Source of the DNA: Flemingiibacterium sp964603455
Lineage (GTDB): Bacteria; Bacillota; Clostridia; Oscillospirales; CAG-272
Assembly: GCA_964603455.1 (NCBI GenBank)
Contig: CAZRVL010000002.1
Location: forward strand, 1 to 64,000
DNA length: 64,000 bases
Reading direction: 5' to 3'
Of the stretch, positions 51,796-58,836 are shown one piece after another. A program made the translations under genes and the position numbers. The notes under the pieces are model-generated. The model saw nothing but the letters and a program-made list of their open reading frames with translations, did not search any database and was not told the origin of the DNA. Positions within the stretch are counted from its first letter, which is position 1, and each line of letters opens with the position of its first letter.

Positions 51796-52776
51796 ATGAA
51801 ACTTAAACTTGAAGATATAAAACGCATAGCATTCGGTGTCGTTTCGGTCGAGGAAAACCTCGGCGCATTTACGTTCCACCGTTTTACAAAGGAACAGGCA
51901 GAAAGCTATTCAAGGTGTAGACACAACATCGATTTCTTTAATAAGACCTTCGCTACCGCAGGCGTTCGTCTCTCATTTTATACGAATGCTGAAAAAATGA
52001 GCTTCGACTATAAGTTCGCCCCGGCATCAAGCCGTATGTACGGTTGGTTCGATATTTATGAGGACGGAGTAATGACATCTCATGTCGGCGGCGAAGGCAA
52101 GCTCTTTACCGCAGGACACGCAGACATATACTTTTCAAAGGGTGAAAAACGTGTCGAGATATATTTCCCATGGTCAAAAGCGACATTCATTTCGAATGCC
52201 GAGCTTGACGGCGATATAATATCACCATGCCACAGAAGTCGTTCTATGATATGCTTCGGTGACTCTATCACTCACGGCTATGACGCTGTGTATCCTTCCC
52301 TCTCATATGCTTCGATACTCGCAAAGGAGCTCGATGCAGATGCTGTGAACAAGGGAATCGGCGGCGATATATTCTTCCCCGAGCTTGCACTTCTTAAAGA
52401 TCCCATAGAACCGGATATTGTGACTGTTGCATACGGAACAAATGATTGGAACAACTGCACAATTGAGCAATTTAAGGAAAATTGCTTCGCATTCTTTAAT
52501 AATCTCTCAAGCACATACAAAGAAGCCAATATATTCGCGATCACGCCTTTATGGCGCGCAGACCTTGATAAAGAAACAAAATTCGGTATGCCTCACTGCG
52601 AGATGTTTGAACTTATGCGCAACATACTGACAGACCTTAAGATAAATGTTATAAATGGTTACGATCTCACTCCGCATATAAAAGAATTTTATTCGGACGA
52701 ATATCTACATCCCAACGATCTCGGATTTTCAATATATGCGCGTGAGCTGACAAAGCAAATTAAAAAATATTTATAA
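51796..52776 (+). CDS. SGNH/GDSL hydrolase (carbohydrate-esterase-like)
   Basis: 326 residues. An N-terminal beta-rich domain of about 145 residues is followed by an SGNH domain: CFGDSITHG (Ser157), NKGIGGD, VAYGTNDWN, and the C-terminal YLHPNDLG with catalytic Asp/His. The two-domain layout resembles carbohydrate esterases that remove acetyl groups from plant or mucin glycans. No signal peptide. A GDPD gene starts 19 bp later, so they form an operon. Confidence 0.87.
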   Translation: MKLKLEDIKRIAFGVVSVEENLGAFTFHRFTKEQAESYSRCRHNIDFFNKTFATAGVRLSFYTNAEKMSFDYKFAPASSRMYGWFDIYEDGVMTSHVGGEGKLFTAGHADIYFSKGEKRVEIYFPWSKATFISNAELDGDIISPCHRSRSMICFGDSITHGYDAVYPSLSYASILAKELDADAVNKGIGGDIFFPELALLKDPIEPDIVTVAYGTNDWNNCTIEQFKENCFAFFNNLSSTYKEANIFAITPLWRADLDKETKFGMPHCEMFELMRNILTDLKINVINGYDLTPHIKEFYSDEYLHPNDLGFSIYARELTKQIKKYL

Positions 52777-52795
52777 ATGAAACGGAGAAACAATC

Positions 52796-53533
52796 ATGAA
52801 ACTCACAGGAACAAAACTCATTTTCGCTCATCGCGGTGCATCGGCTTATGCCCCCGAAAACACGCTTCCGGCATTCGAGCTTGCCGCAGACATGAAGGCA
52901 TTCGGAGTTGAGCTTGACGTTCATCTCACCAAAGACGGTGTTTTGGTCGTTACACACGATGATGAGATTTCTCGCGTATCAGATGGAAGCGGAAAAGTAA
53001 AGGATATGACCTTTGAAGAGCTCAGAAAATTCAACTTTGCGGCAAAATTCGCCGACAAAAAGTTCGGAGATGTAAAGATACCGACCTTGGATGAAGTATA
53101 TGAGCTTCTCGCTCCGCGTGGACTTTATGTAAACGTTGAGATAAAAGCAAACGGAGACGAGGTCATTAAGAAGACTCTCGAATGCGCAGAAAAGCACGGT
53201 ATGAGAGATAAGGTCATCTATTCTTCCTTCAACCATTGGAATCTCACAAATGCGCTCGAACACGACAGTGAAGCATTTGTTGCACCTCTCTATGGCAGTG
53301 AGATCGTAAAGCCTGCGGATTATGCCGCACTCTTCGGTGCTAAAGCGATCCATCCGCATTTCTGGCAGATAATAAATCACCCCGAAATAGTCGCTCATGC
53401 AAAAGAGATCGGTGTGCGCGTACATCCCTGGACAGTCGATAATCCTGCCGACATCGAAACTCTCTGCAGCTTAGACATCGATGCAATAATAACCAACAGA
53501 CCTGACGTTGCGCTTGACATCGCCAACAGATAA
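52796..53533 (+). CDS. Glycerophosphodiester phosphodiesterase
   Basis: 245 residues, cytoplasmic form. HRGASAYAPENT (His12, Arg13), GVELDVHLTKDG (Glu39, Asp41) and TIFVVTHDDE-type segment VVTHDDEISR (His54) form the conserved active site; VNVEIKANGDE follows. It splits glycerophosphodiesters to glycerol-3-phosphate and an alcohol. GGAGAAACAATC precedes the ATG. Why it is in an operon with an SGNH esterase is unclear. Confidence 0.92.
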   Translation: MKLTGTKLIFAHRGASAYAPENTLPAFELAADMKAFGVELDVHLTKDGVLVVTHDDEISRVSDGSGKVKDMTFEELRKFNFAAKFADKKFGDVKIPTLDEVYELLAPRGLYVNVEIKANGDEVIKKTLECAEKHGMRDKVIYSSFNHWNLTNALEHDSEAFVAPLYGSEIVKPADYAALFGAKAIHPHFWQIINHPEIVAHAKEIGVRVHPWTVDNPADIETLCSLDIDAIITNRPDVALDIANR

Positions 53534-53556
53534 AAAAGATAAAGCATATAAGTTAG

Positions 53557-53685
53557 AGTCAAAACACTGCCGATATAATTTATGAGGAGCTTAAGACCTT
53601 CAGAGAGCGTCCATCTCTGACTATTGATGAGCTTATAAAAATATTGGAAGACAGAGTTAATAATTATTATCGCGAACTTTCGTAA
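53557..53685 (+). pseudogene. Orphan coding-like fragment
   Basis: A 42-codon frame from a TAG (53554) to a TAA (53683) reads like protein (IIYEELKTFRERPSLTIDE, then LIKILEDRVNNYYREL) but has no start codon with a ribosome binding site. Probably the tail of a lost gene. Family not recognised. Confidence 0.3.
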
Positions 53686-53706
53686 TTTTTGCGTTTTCTT
53701 TCGCAT

Positions 53707-53750
53707 AAAATATCCCTGCTCATAGTGACGAGCAGGGATATTTTTCTATT
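53707..53750 (+). terminator. Intrinsic terminator before the C26 gene
   Basis: A 15-bp perfect stem (53707-53721 with 53730-53744, 8-nt loop) followed by TTCTATTT. Confidence 0.85.
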
Positions 53751-53771
53751 TATAAAACGGAGGGATGATCT

Positions 53772-54398
53772 GTGAATATTGGGATAACATCAGGCGGTCG
53801 ATTAAACCACAAGTATTTGGAAATCGTGAAAGATCTCGGTGCCGCTTCGATAATATTGACTCCCGAATATGACATACAGTCTGCACTTAAAGACTGTAGA
53901 TCTATAATTTTCAGCGGCGGAGGAGACATATCTCCGGAATATTTTGGAAAATATCAATACGATTCATCATTATTAAAAAATGTTGATCGGCGAAGAGATG
54001 AATTTGAACTTGGGCTTGCAAAAGCAGCATTTGAAAACAGTATTCCATCTCTCGGTATCTGCCGCGGTATACAGATAATGAATGTTGCGCTCGGCGGCGA
54101 TCTTTTGCTCGATATTGACGGACATATGCAAAATACATCAAGGGATATGTCCTCTCACACGGTAATAACTAAAAACGGATCTATGCTTTCAAGGCTCTTG
54201 GGAGCTCAGCTCGAAGTCAACAGCTTTCACCACCAGGCTGTAAATAAAGTATCAAGTAAGTTTAATATTTCAGCAATATCAGAGGACGGCATCATAGAGG
54301 GAATTGAAGCTCGTGATCGAGTCTTCGTAGGCGTTCAATGGCATCCCGAATGGATGGCAATCGGCATCTGCAAGGAGCTTTTCAAGCTTCTTGTATAG
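53772..54398 (+). CDS. Class I glutamine amidotransferase-like hydrolase (peptidase C26, PuuD-like)
   Basis: 208 residues. IIFSGGGDISPEYFG, the nucleophile elbow SLGICRGIQIMN (Cys97) and VQWHPEWM (catalytic His/Glu) mark gamma-glutamyl-gamma-aminobutyrate hydrolase-type C26 peptidases, which cleave gamma-glutamyl bonds. It starts at GTG (53772) with GGAGGGATGATCT upstream. It is shorter than PuuD (about 250). Confidence 0.87.
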   Translation: MNIGITSGGRLNHKYLEIVKDLGAASIILTPEYDIQSALKDCRSIIFSGGGDISPEYFGKYQYDSSLLKNVDRRRDEFELGLAKAAFENSIPSLGICRGIQIMNVALGGDLLLDIDGHMQNTSRDMSSHTVITKNGSMLSRLLGAQLEVNSFHHQAVNKVSSKFNISAISEDGIIEGIEARDRVFVGVQWHPEWMAIGICKELFKLLV

Positions 54399-54422
54399 TC
54401 GAAAATTGTCTATCGATTTCTC

Positions 54423-54451
54423 TTTACTTTTTGAATAAAATGTGCTATTAT
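54423..54451 (+). promoter_or_regulatory. Promoter of the second DUF6514 gene
   Basis: TTTACT (54423-54428), 17-bp spacer, TATTAT (54446-54451). Flanking bases TCTTTACTTTT, ATGTG and TAGC match the promoter of paralog A at 40648-40676. Confidence 0.7.
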
Positions 54452-54501
54452 ATTATTAGCACCAGAATTGTGTGCAATAATTTATCAAAGGGGATCTCGC
54501 T

Positions 54502-54801
54502 ATGAACACAAACACACAACCATATCTTTCAAAAGCAGCGGTGTTTTACAGCAGAAAGAAATTTGAAAACGGTACGATGCTCGAAATCATTGTGGACTGC
54601 TTACATATCGAAGGAAGGCAGGATTTTCGATTTACTGTTCTCTTCACAAATGAGAACGAGATCGAATACGCAGAGCTTGACGATGTGACATCTGACCGTG
54701 AATGTGCCGAAAAGCTGTTCTCGCTTTTGACTACAGGAAACGTTTATCCCTGTCATCTTAACGATATTGCGGAAGATTTCTTAATATCCTATGTAAAATG
54801 A
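54502..54801 (+). CDS. DUF6514-like small protein (paralog B)
   Basis: 99 residues, paralog of 40744-41058. Shared features: FYSRKK, an IEYAELDDVTSD segment, CAEKLFSLL, and NVYPCHLNDIAEDF at the end. Start ATG with AAAGGGG upstream. Function unknown; small size and a conserved dedicated promoter suggest a regulated cytoplasmic factor. Confidence 0.8.
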   Translation: MNTNTQPYLSKAAVFYSRKKFENGTMLEIIVDCLHIEGRQDFRFTVLFTNENEIEYAELDDVTSDRECAEKLFSLLTTGNVYPCHLNDIAEDFLISYVK

Positions 54802-54810
54802 GCAAGCCCC

Positions 54811-54848
54811 CCCCCGACTGTTTATTAGGTCGGGGGTATATTTTTTTG
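54811..54848. terminator. Bidirectional terminator with a nine-C run
   Basis: CCCCCGAC (54811-54818) pairs with GTCGGGGG (54829-54836), followed by TATATTTTTTT. The run of nine C (54807-54815) may be length-variable or a sequencing weak point. Confidence 0.8.
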
Positions 54849-55334
54849 CCTGTTGCAGATAAGCTGAGCACATATTCCGGTGAGTAGCCCCGAAACTATT
54901 CCGGACACCATGAGAGCCGGAAGATATACGATTATCGCAAATGTCCTCATAACCACTACCGCAACCGCTATCTGCCCTATATTGTGAAATATCGCTCCGC
55001 TCGGACTGGCTATCCACATATGGGAGACGGGAATAAATTTTTTTATAAAGAGCATTCCGAACAAACAGCAGATCGCACCGCCTAAGCTGTACATCAGCGA
55101 AACAACGCTTCCGCTGAATATGCTTCCGAGTACTATCCGCACCAACACTATGAGCCAAACCTCAGATGGTTTGTATTTATAAACCGCATATACCGTAACA
55201 ATATTTGCAAGTCCGAGCTTGACACCAGGTATAGGTATCAGATTAGGTATCCTCAGTTCAATTATAAATATAATCAGCGAGACCGCGGATAGCAGCGCGA
55301 GCTGTGTGAGCTTTTTTGTTTTCATTTCAGTCAT
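54825..55334 (-). CDS. Gx transporter family membrane protein (EetB-like)
   Basis: About 169 residues, five to six membrane helices with Gly-rich contacts: LALLSAVSLIIFIIEL, PGVKLGLANIVTVYAVY, and SPSGAIFHNIGQIAVA. This matches the Gx transporter family (once annotated as heptaprenyl diphosphate synthase component I), which includes EetB of the Listeria extracellular electron transfer locus and resembles ECF-type S components. The ATG at 55334 overlaps the end of the NusG-II gene, so translation is coupled. Its 3' end reaches the terminator. Confidence 0.8.
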   Translation of the reverse strand: MTEMKTKKLTQLALLSAVSLIIFIIELRIPNLIPIPGVKLGLANIVTVYAVYKYKPSEVWLIVLVRIVLGSIFSGSVVSLMYSLGGAICCLFGMLFIKKFIPVSHMWIASPSGAIFHNIGQIAVAVVVMRTFAIIVYLPALMVSGIVSGLLTGICAQLICNRQKNIPPT

Positions 55335-55692
55335 CAAAGCGAATGATCAATTTATTCGGCAGACATACTATCGGATTTGCTTCATTCTTTAATTTTCCCA
55401 TATGCACGCAGGTCTGATCCGGACAATCTGCCGAGCTTATGTTAATACTTCCGTTTTCAATGCAGACCACATTCTCACCGCCCGATTTCGACATTATCGT
55501 AAACGTGCGATCTTTTTCGCATGAAAGATCTATCCGCTCTATAAGCTCACCGTCTTGAACTATCGATACGATATTTCCGCCGCTTTGACTGTTCATTGAA
55601 ACGGCAACAACCAACGACACCGAAAGGATCAAAATAAGGAGCAAGATAAATATTTTTATAACAACACCTTGATCATTCGCCATGTTTCTCAT
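55327..55692 (-). CDS. NusG domain II protein (EetA-like)
   Basis: 121 residues: an N-terminal membrane helix (VIKIFILLLILILSVSLVVA) and an extracytoplasmic NusG-II domain with NISSADCPDQTCVHMG and IVCLPNKLIIRF. This small family is next to Gx transporter genes in many Firmicutes and includes EetA of the Listeria locus. It overlaps both neighbours (4 bp with the ferric-reductase-like gene, 8 bp with the Gx gene). Confidence 0.83.
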   Translation of the reverse strand: MRNMANDQGVVIKIFILLLILILSVSLVVAVSMNSQSGGNIVSIVQDGELIERIDLSCEKDRTFTIMSKSGGENVVCIENGSINISSADCPDQTCVHMGKLKNEANPIVCLPNKLIIRFDD

Positions 55693-56831
55693 TTTTTCGC
55701 CTGCCCGAGCGCAGCTTCTACAGCCTTCATGATTCCCTTTGAGCTATATGTCGCACCGGATACTGCATCGACCTCTGTGCTCTGAAAAGCGATAATAGCA
55801 CCGATAACATCCGATTTCGCCTGATCAAAATACCAAGTGTCCTCTTCCTCAGACGATGCCTCGACAGCTGTTATCTTGTCATTTTCGATAGTTATTGTTA
55901 CGGTAATGTCACCGTCATAGCCATAAGCCGATGCAGTATACTTTCCATCATTATATATAGACTGATCATCCGAAATATCGTCCAAGACTTCAGTCTCAGA
56001 GTCTGCGAATGTTTCAGATTCAACCGATGCACTCGTATCAACACCTGCATCCGGAATATCGGCTTCATCCTCAGTTTCAAACGGTATCAAGAGTATGATA
56101 ACGATAACCATTCCGGCAACGAACGCAGCTCCGCAGATACGGCTGACCATCTTGCTCATATCAGGCTTTTTCCTTATAACAGCCTTTTTGATACGGCAGG
56201 CAGCATAGCCTAAAAATACGATACTGTATGCTATCACATTGATACTGCTGTCAAGATTTCCGCTGCGTGCCGATGGAACAAAAAGTATCATAACATGAAG
56301 GTATATAAAGGCATAAAATAAATATGCCATCCGCTGTATTTTCTTCCAACGCTTTGCCGACATCTTTTTTCTGACAGACGGTACAGAAAGTATCGTCAAC
56401 GGTATCATAATGACCAGCATTATAAGAGAAAGAGTTCCGGCTGCCAAATGTGTCGGTCTCATACTCAACGGTGCTGTGAACATACGTACAAAATACGTCT
56501 TTCCGTAGCCTATATTATGACCGAGCGTGAGTATTGCGGCGATTATCGAAAGCTCACCTCTTATCGGCATTAGAGCCTTTATCAATTTTGAGCCGTTCTT
56601 TAACGCTCCAATCCACATTATTATGCACCAAAGTGCCGTTGCAAATACACCGCGTGTAAACAATCCTGCAATATTCTGAACTATCGCAGGCATATTTCGA
56701 ACATTTACCAAAATTCCTGCGACAGATACGACCGCAGCTGCCGCGTAAAATATCACACTATGCTTTTTTATCGCATTTTTTAAGAAAAACGCAAACAATA
56801 GTGCTAATATCAACGCTGTGACAAATAACAT
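55689..56831 (-). CDS. Ferric-reductase-like membrane protein with FMN-binding domain
   Basis: 380 residues in two parts. Residues 1-250: about eight helices with a ferric-reductase/YedZ-like core, including GELSIIAAILTLGHNIGYG and LFYAFIYLHVMIL, whose His residues could bind heme. After an acidic Ser/Asp/Glu linker (about 255-295) comes an FMN-binding domain starting NDGKYTASAYGYDGDITV and ending in DAVSGATYSS; Thr361 is the expected covalent FMN site. Electrons could pass from membrane heme to an outward flavin. AAGGAG precedes the ATG. No apbE, ndh2 or quinone genes are in the window. Substrate (Fe(III), other acceptors or enzyme cofactor) is inference. Confidence 0.82.
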   Translation of the reverse strand: MLFVTALILALLFAFFLKNAIKKHSVIFYAAAAVVSVAGILVNVRNMPAIVQNIAGLFTRGVFATALWCIIMWIGALKNGSKLIKALMPIRGELSIIAAILTLGHNIGYGKTYFVRMFTAPLSMRPTHLAAGTLSLIMLVIMIPLTILSVPSVRKKMSAKRWKKIQRMAYLFYAFIYLHVMILFVPSARSGNLDSSINVIAYSIVFLGYAACRIKKAVIRKKPDMSKMVSRICGAAFVAGMVIVIILLIPFETEDEADIPDAGVDTSASVESETFADSETEVLDDISDDQSIYNDGKYTASAYGYDGDITVTITIENDKITAVEASSEEEDTWYFDQAKSDVIGAIIAFQSTEVDAVSGATYSSKGIMKAVEAALGQAKK

Positions 56832-56853
56832 AACTACTCCTTTTTATAAAAAT

Positions 56854-56887
56854 ACCGGCATCAAGACCGAAAAGTCTTCATGCCGGT
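56854..56887 (-). terminator. Terminator between the surface protein and ferric-reductase-like genes
   Basis: A 14-bp stem with one internal mismatch (56854-56867 with 56874-56887); on the minus strand it is followed by ATTTTTATAAAA. It would limit read-through from the surface protein gene. Confidence 0.75.
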
Positions 56888-56949
56888 CGTGGCTCAAATG
56901 TGTCGGATATTCGACTTAAATATCATACCTCGAACACATCCGTATTTTT

Positions 56950-58407
56950 TCAGTCTTTTTTCTTGCGAACAGCGATTCCGAGAGCTGCCGCACCCGAAAT
57001 GACTGCCGCTACTATGACAGCACCGAAGGCATCGGGAGTCTGAGCCGCATGATCCACAGAATCATTCTTAGCTGCCGAAGTTTCGGGAGCTTTTGCGGTA
57101 TTTGAATCAGACAGAGAAACTATTTTTGAATCCTTTACAGTTGCCTTAAAGGTCAATGCGTTGTTATAGCCGGTAGAAGCTACGCTGAGCTCATATTCGC
57201 CGTCATTTGCAAATACCTTGTTCTCGCCGCTTGCAGCAGACGCATCGATAGAACCGTCTTCGCCGATTATCTTAACCGAACGCTTGCCGGAAGCCGCATA
57301 AGAGGTCTCGCCGACAGTAACAGCAGAAATGTTCTTCATGAAGTTTGCATAATCAGCATCGGAGGCACCGTCAGCCTTAACGATACCGGAATCAGAAACA
57401 TCGGCGGGAACAGAAGCTGTGCTGAGTGTGAAAGAAGTGTTTACATCCGCATACTTTCCCGAAGCATCGCTGACTGTGAGGGTGTATTTTCCGGGAAGTG
57501 CATTGCTGTATGTAACAGACGAATCATTTGCAGAACCGTTGAGTCCTTCCACCGAATACTGTTTGTTATAATCAGTTGGGAATCCGGATAATTTTACTAA
57601 GGTCTTTCCGGCAGATATATCTGCATCCGATACTTCGAGTGTATTCTCGAATTTTACCGGAACATAAAGCTCGGTGTCAAGAGTATGATAGCCCGAATCT
57701 GTGATATAGGTTATCTTTGTGATGGTCTGACCTGCTATAGAAGCATAGTTCTCATATGAAAGCTTATTTCCGTGTCTTTCTTCGGTCACAAATCCTACAG
57801 ACCATGCGATCTCATCGCGCCAAATGTTTTCAAGATGGCGCATACCATACTTGTCACCGTTCGCGGTCTCAAGCACGATACCGAATATTCTTCCCACATC
57901 AGAAGTACCGTTTGCATTATTGACAGCCGCATCAATGCAATAGTCGCCGTAGTTAGTTTCGGTAGCAAGCTCAGCTGTAACACCTGTGATAGCCGCGGTC
58001 TCGCCCTTGACCTCAGAGAACGATGCCTTTCCGCTCGATACTGTAACTTCCTTGTATGCCGCAGGAGTTGATTCGAGAGGAGTAAAGCCGTAATTGTTTT
58101 CGCCGAGAGCATCGAGATCGGCAGACGAGATAGCTACAGGATATACAACGCCGTTGATAACTCCGCTGCCGTCTGCATTTTCGGTATTGTATGTGCCGGC
58201 AGTCAGATTTTCATTCTTCCACTTGGAAGTTGTAGCCGACGATACCGCATCTACACCCGAAGCAAGTCCTTCGGAAGAATAAAATTCGGAATACGGTATC
58301 TGCATAGTTCCGTAAACAACGTCTTCTGCTGCCGAAGCGGCAAGCGGGATCGCACTTGTGAGAAGTGCTGCACAGAGAATTATCTGCAAATTTTTTCTGT
58401 TCTTCAT
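56950..58407 (-). CDS. Secreted surface protein, Tp47-like, iron-box regulated
   Basis: 485 residues. Signal peptide cleaved near AASA/AED (26/27). The N-terminal domain (YGTMQIPYSEFYSSE, then GVDAVSSATTSKWK at 51-64 and GVVYPVAISSADLDAL) resembles Tp47-type domains. DAVSSATTS also resembles the DAVSGATYSS flavinylation motif of the next gene. Ig-like repeats with YSVEGLNG and GKYTLTVSDASGKY follow, then AAQTPDAF, a hydrophobic stretch and RKKKD, a sorting-signal-like tail. It has a consensus promoter with two DtxR-like palindromes in the 5' region, so it is probably made in iron limitation. Ligand unknown; heme, iron or flavin are candidates. Confidence 0.7.
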   Translation of the reverse strand: MKNRKNLQIILCAALLTSAIPLAASAAEDVVYGTMQIPYSEFYSSEGLASGVDAVSSATTSKWKNENLTAGTYNTENADGSGVINGVVYPVAISSADLDALGENNYGFTPLESTPAAYKEVTVSSGKASFSEVKGETAAITGVTAELATETNYGDYCIDAAVNNANGTSDVGRIFGIVLETANGDKYGMRHLENIWRDEIAWSVGFVTEERHGNKLSYENYASIAGQTITKITYITDSGYHTLDTELYVPVKFENTLEVSDADISAGKTLVKLSGFPTDYNKQYSVEGLNGSANDSSVTYSNALPGKYTLTVSDASGKYADVNTSFTLSTASVPADVSDSGIVKADGASDADYANFMKNISAVTVGETSYAASGKRSVKIIGEDGSIDASAASGENKVFANDGEYELSVASTGYNNALTFKATVKDSKIVSLSDSNTAKAPETSAAKNDSVDHAAQTPDAFGAVIVAAVISGAAALGIAVRKKKD

Positions 58408-58439
58408 TAATATATCCTCTTACTTTCTGTATTTGTTAT

Positions 58440-58457
58440 AGTTAGCCATAGCTAACT
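58440..58457. promoter_or_regulatory. DtxR/IdeR-like operator 1
   Basis: Palindrome AGTTAGC-CATA-GCTAACT in the 5' untranslated region of the surface protein gene. Same arms and spacing as operator 2. It resembles the TTAGGTTAGSCTAACCTAA class of iron-repressor sites. Confidence 0.7.
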
Positions 58458-58505
58458 TTATTCCAAAAAATAACGCTCATATAAAATTGTCAAAAGCGAC
58501 ATCGC

Positions 58506-58523
58506 GGTTAGCCTTTGCTAACC
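58506..58523. promoter_or_regulatory. DtxR/IdeR-like operator 2
   Basis: Palindrome GGTTAGC-CTTT-GCTAACC, immediately downstream of the -10 box (58531-58536) and so covering the transcription start of the minus-strand promoter, an ideal place for repression. Confidence 0.75.
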
Positions 58524-58530
58524 ATGTAAT

Positions 58531-58559
58531 AGTATATCACAAACTCACCGAATTGTCAA
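58531..58559 (-). promoter_or_regulatory. Promoter of the surface protein gene
   Basis: On the minus strand TTGACA (58554-58559), 17-bp spacer, TATACT (58531-58536). Together with the operators and the SBP promoter, this accounts for most of the 429-bp gap 58408-58836; 58560-58701 holds nothing else I can name. Confidence 0.88.
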
Positions 58560-58701
58560 TATAAATTTTGAAAATTTCCTTTTTTTGGCGTTCGTGCGGA
58601 ATGAACTTAAAAATTTCAGAAACGATTTTGTAGATTTTGCGCAGTATCGTGTAAATATCGTCATCTTCGTAAAACTGACATATTTTTAAGCATTTATGTC
58701 A

Positions 58702-58730
58702 TTTACATTTCTTCAGGTTTGTGATAAAAT
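58702..58730 (+). promoter_or_regulatory. Promoter of the SBP gene at 58837
   Basis: TTTACA (58702-58707), 17-bp spacer, TAAAAT (58725-58730). Bases 58716-58735 are identical to the era promoter region. Confidence 0.75.
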
Positions 58731-58836
58731 ATAATCAGCATACAGGCACTGCATTATATCATTGTTGAAAAACAATATAATATCAAGTTTACAGCTCCAA
58801 AAGGCAGCTATGTTAAGGAGCGGAAAGGAATTTTTT

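Noticed and set aside
54807..54815. Nine-C tract as a phase-variation switch
   Set aside because: It lies between convergent genes within a terminator, not in a reading frame or promoter; only its possible sequencing uncertainty is worth noting.
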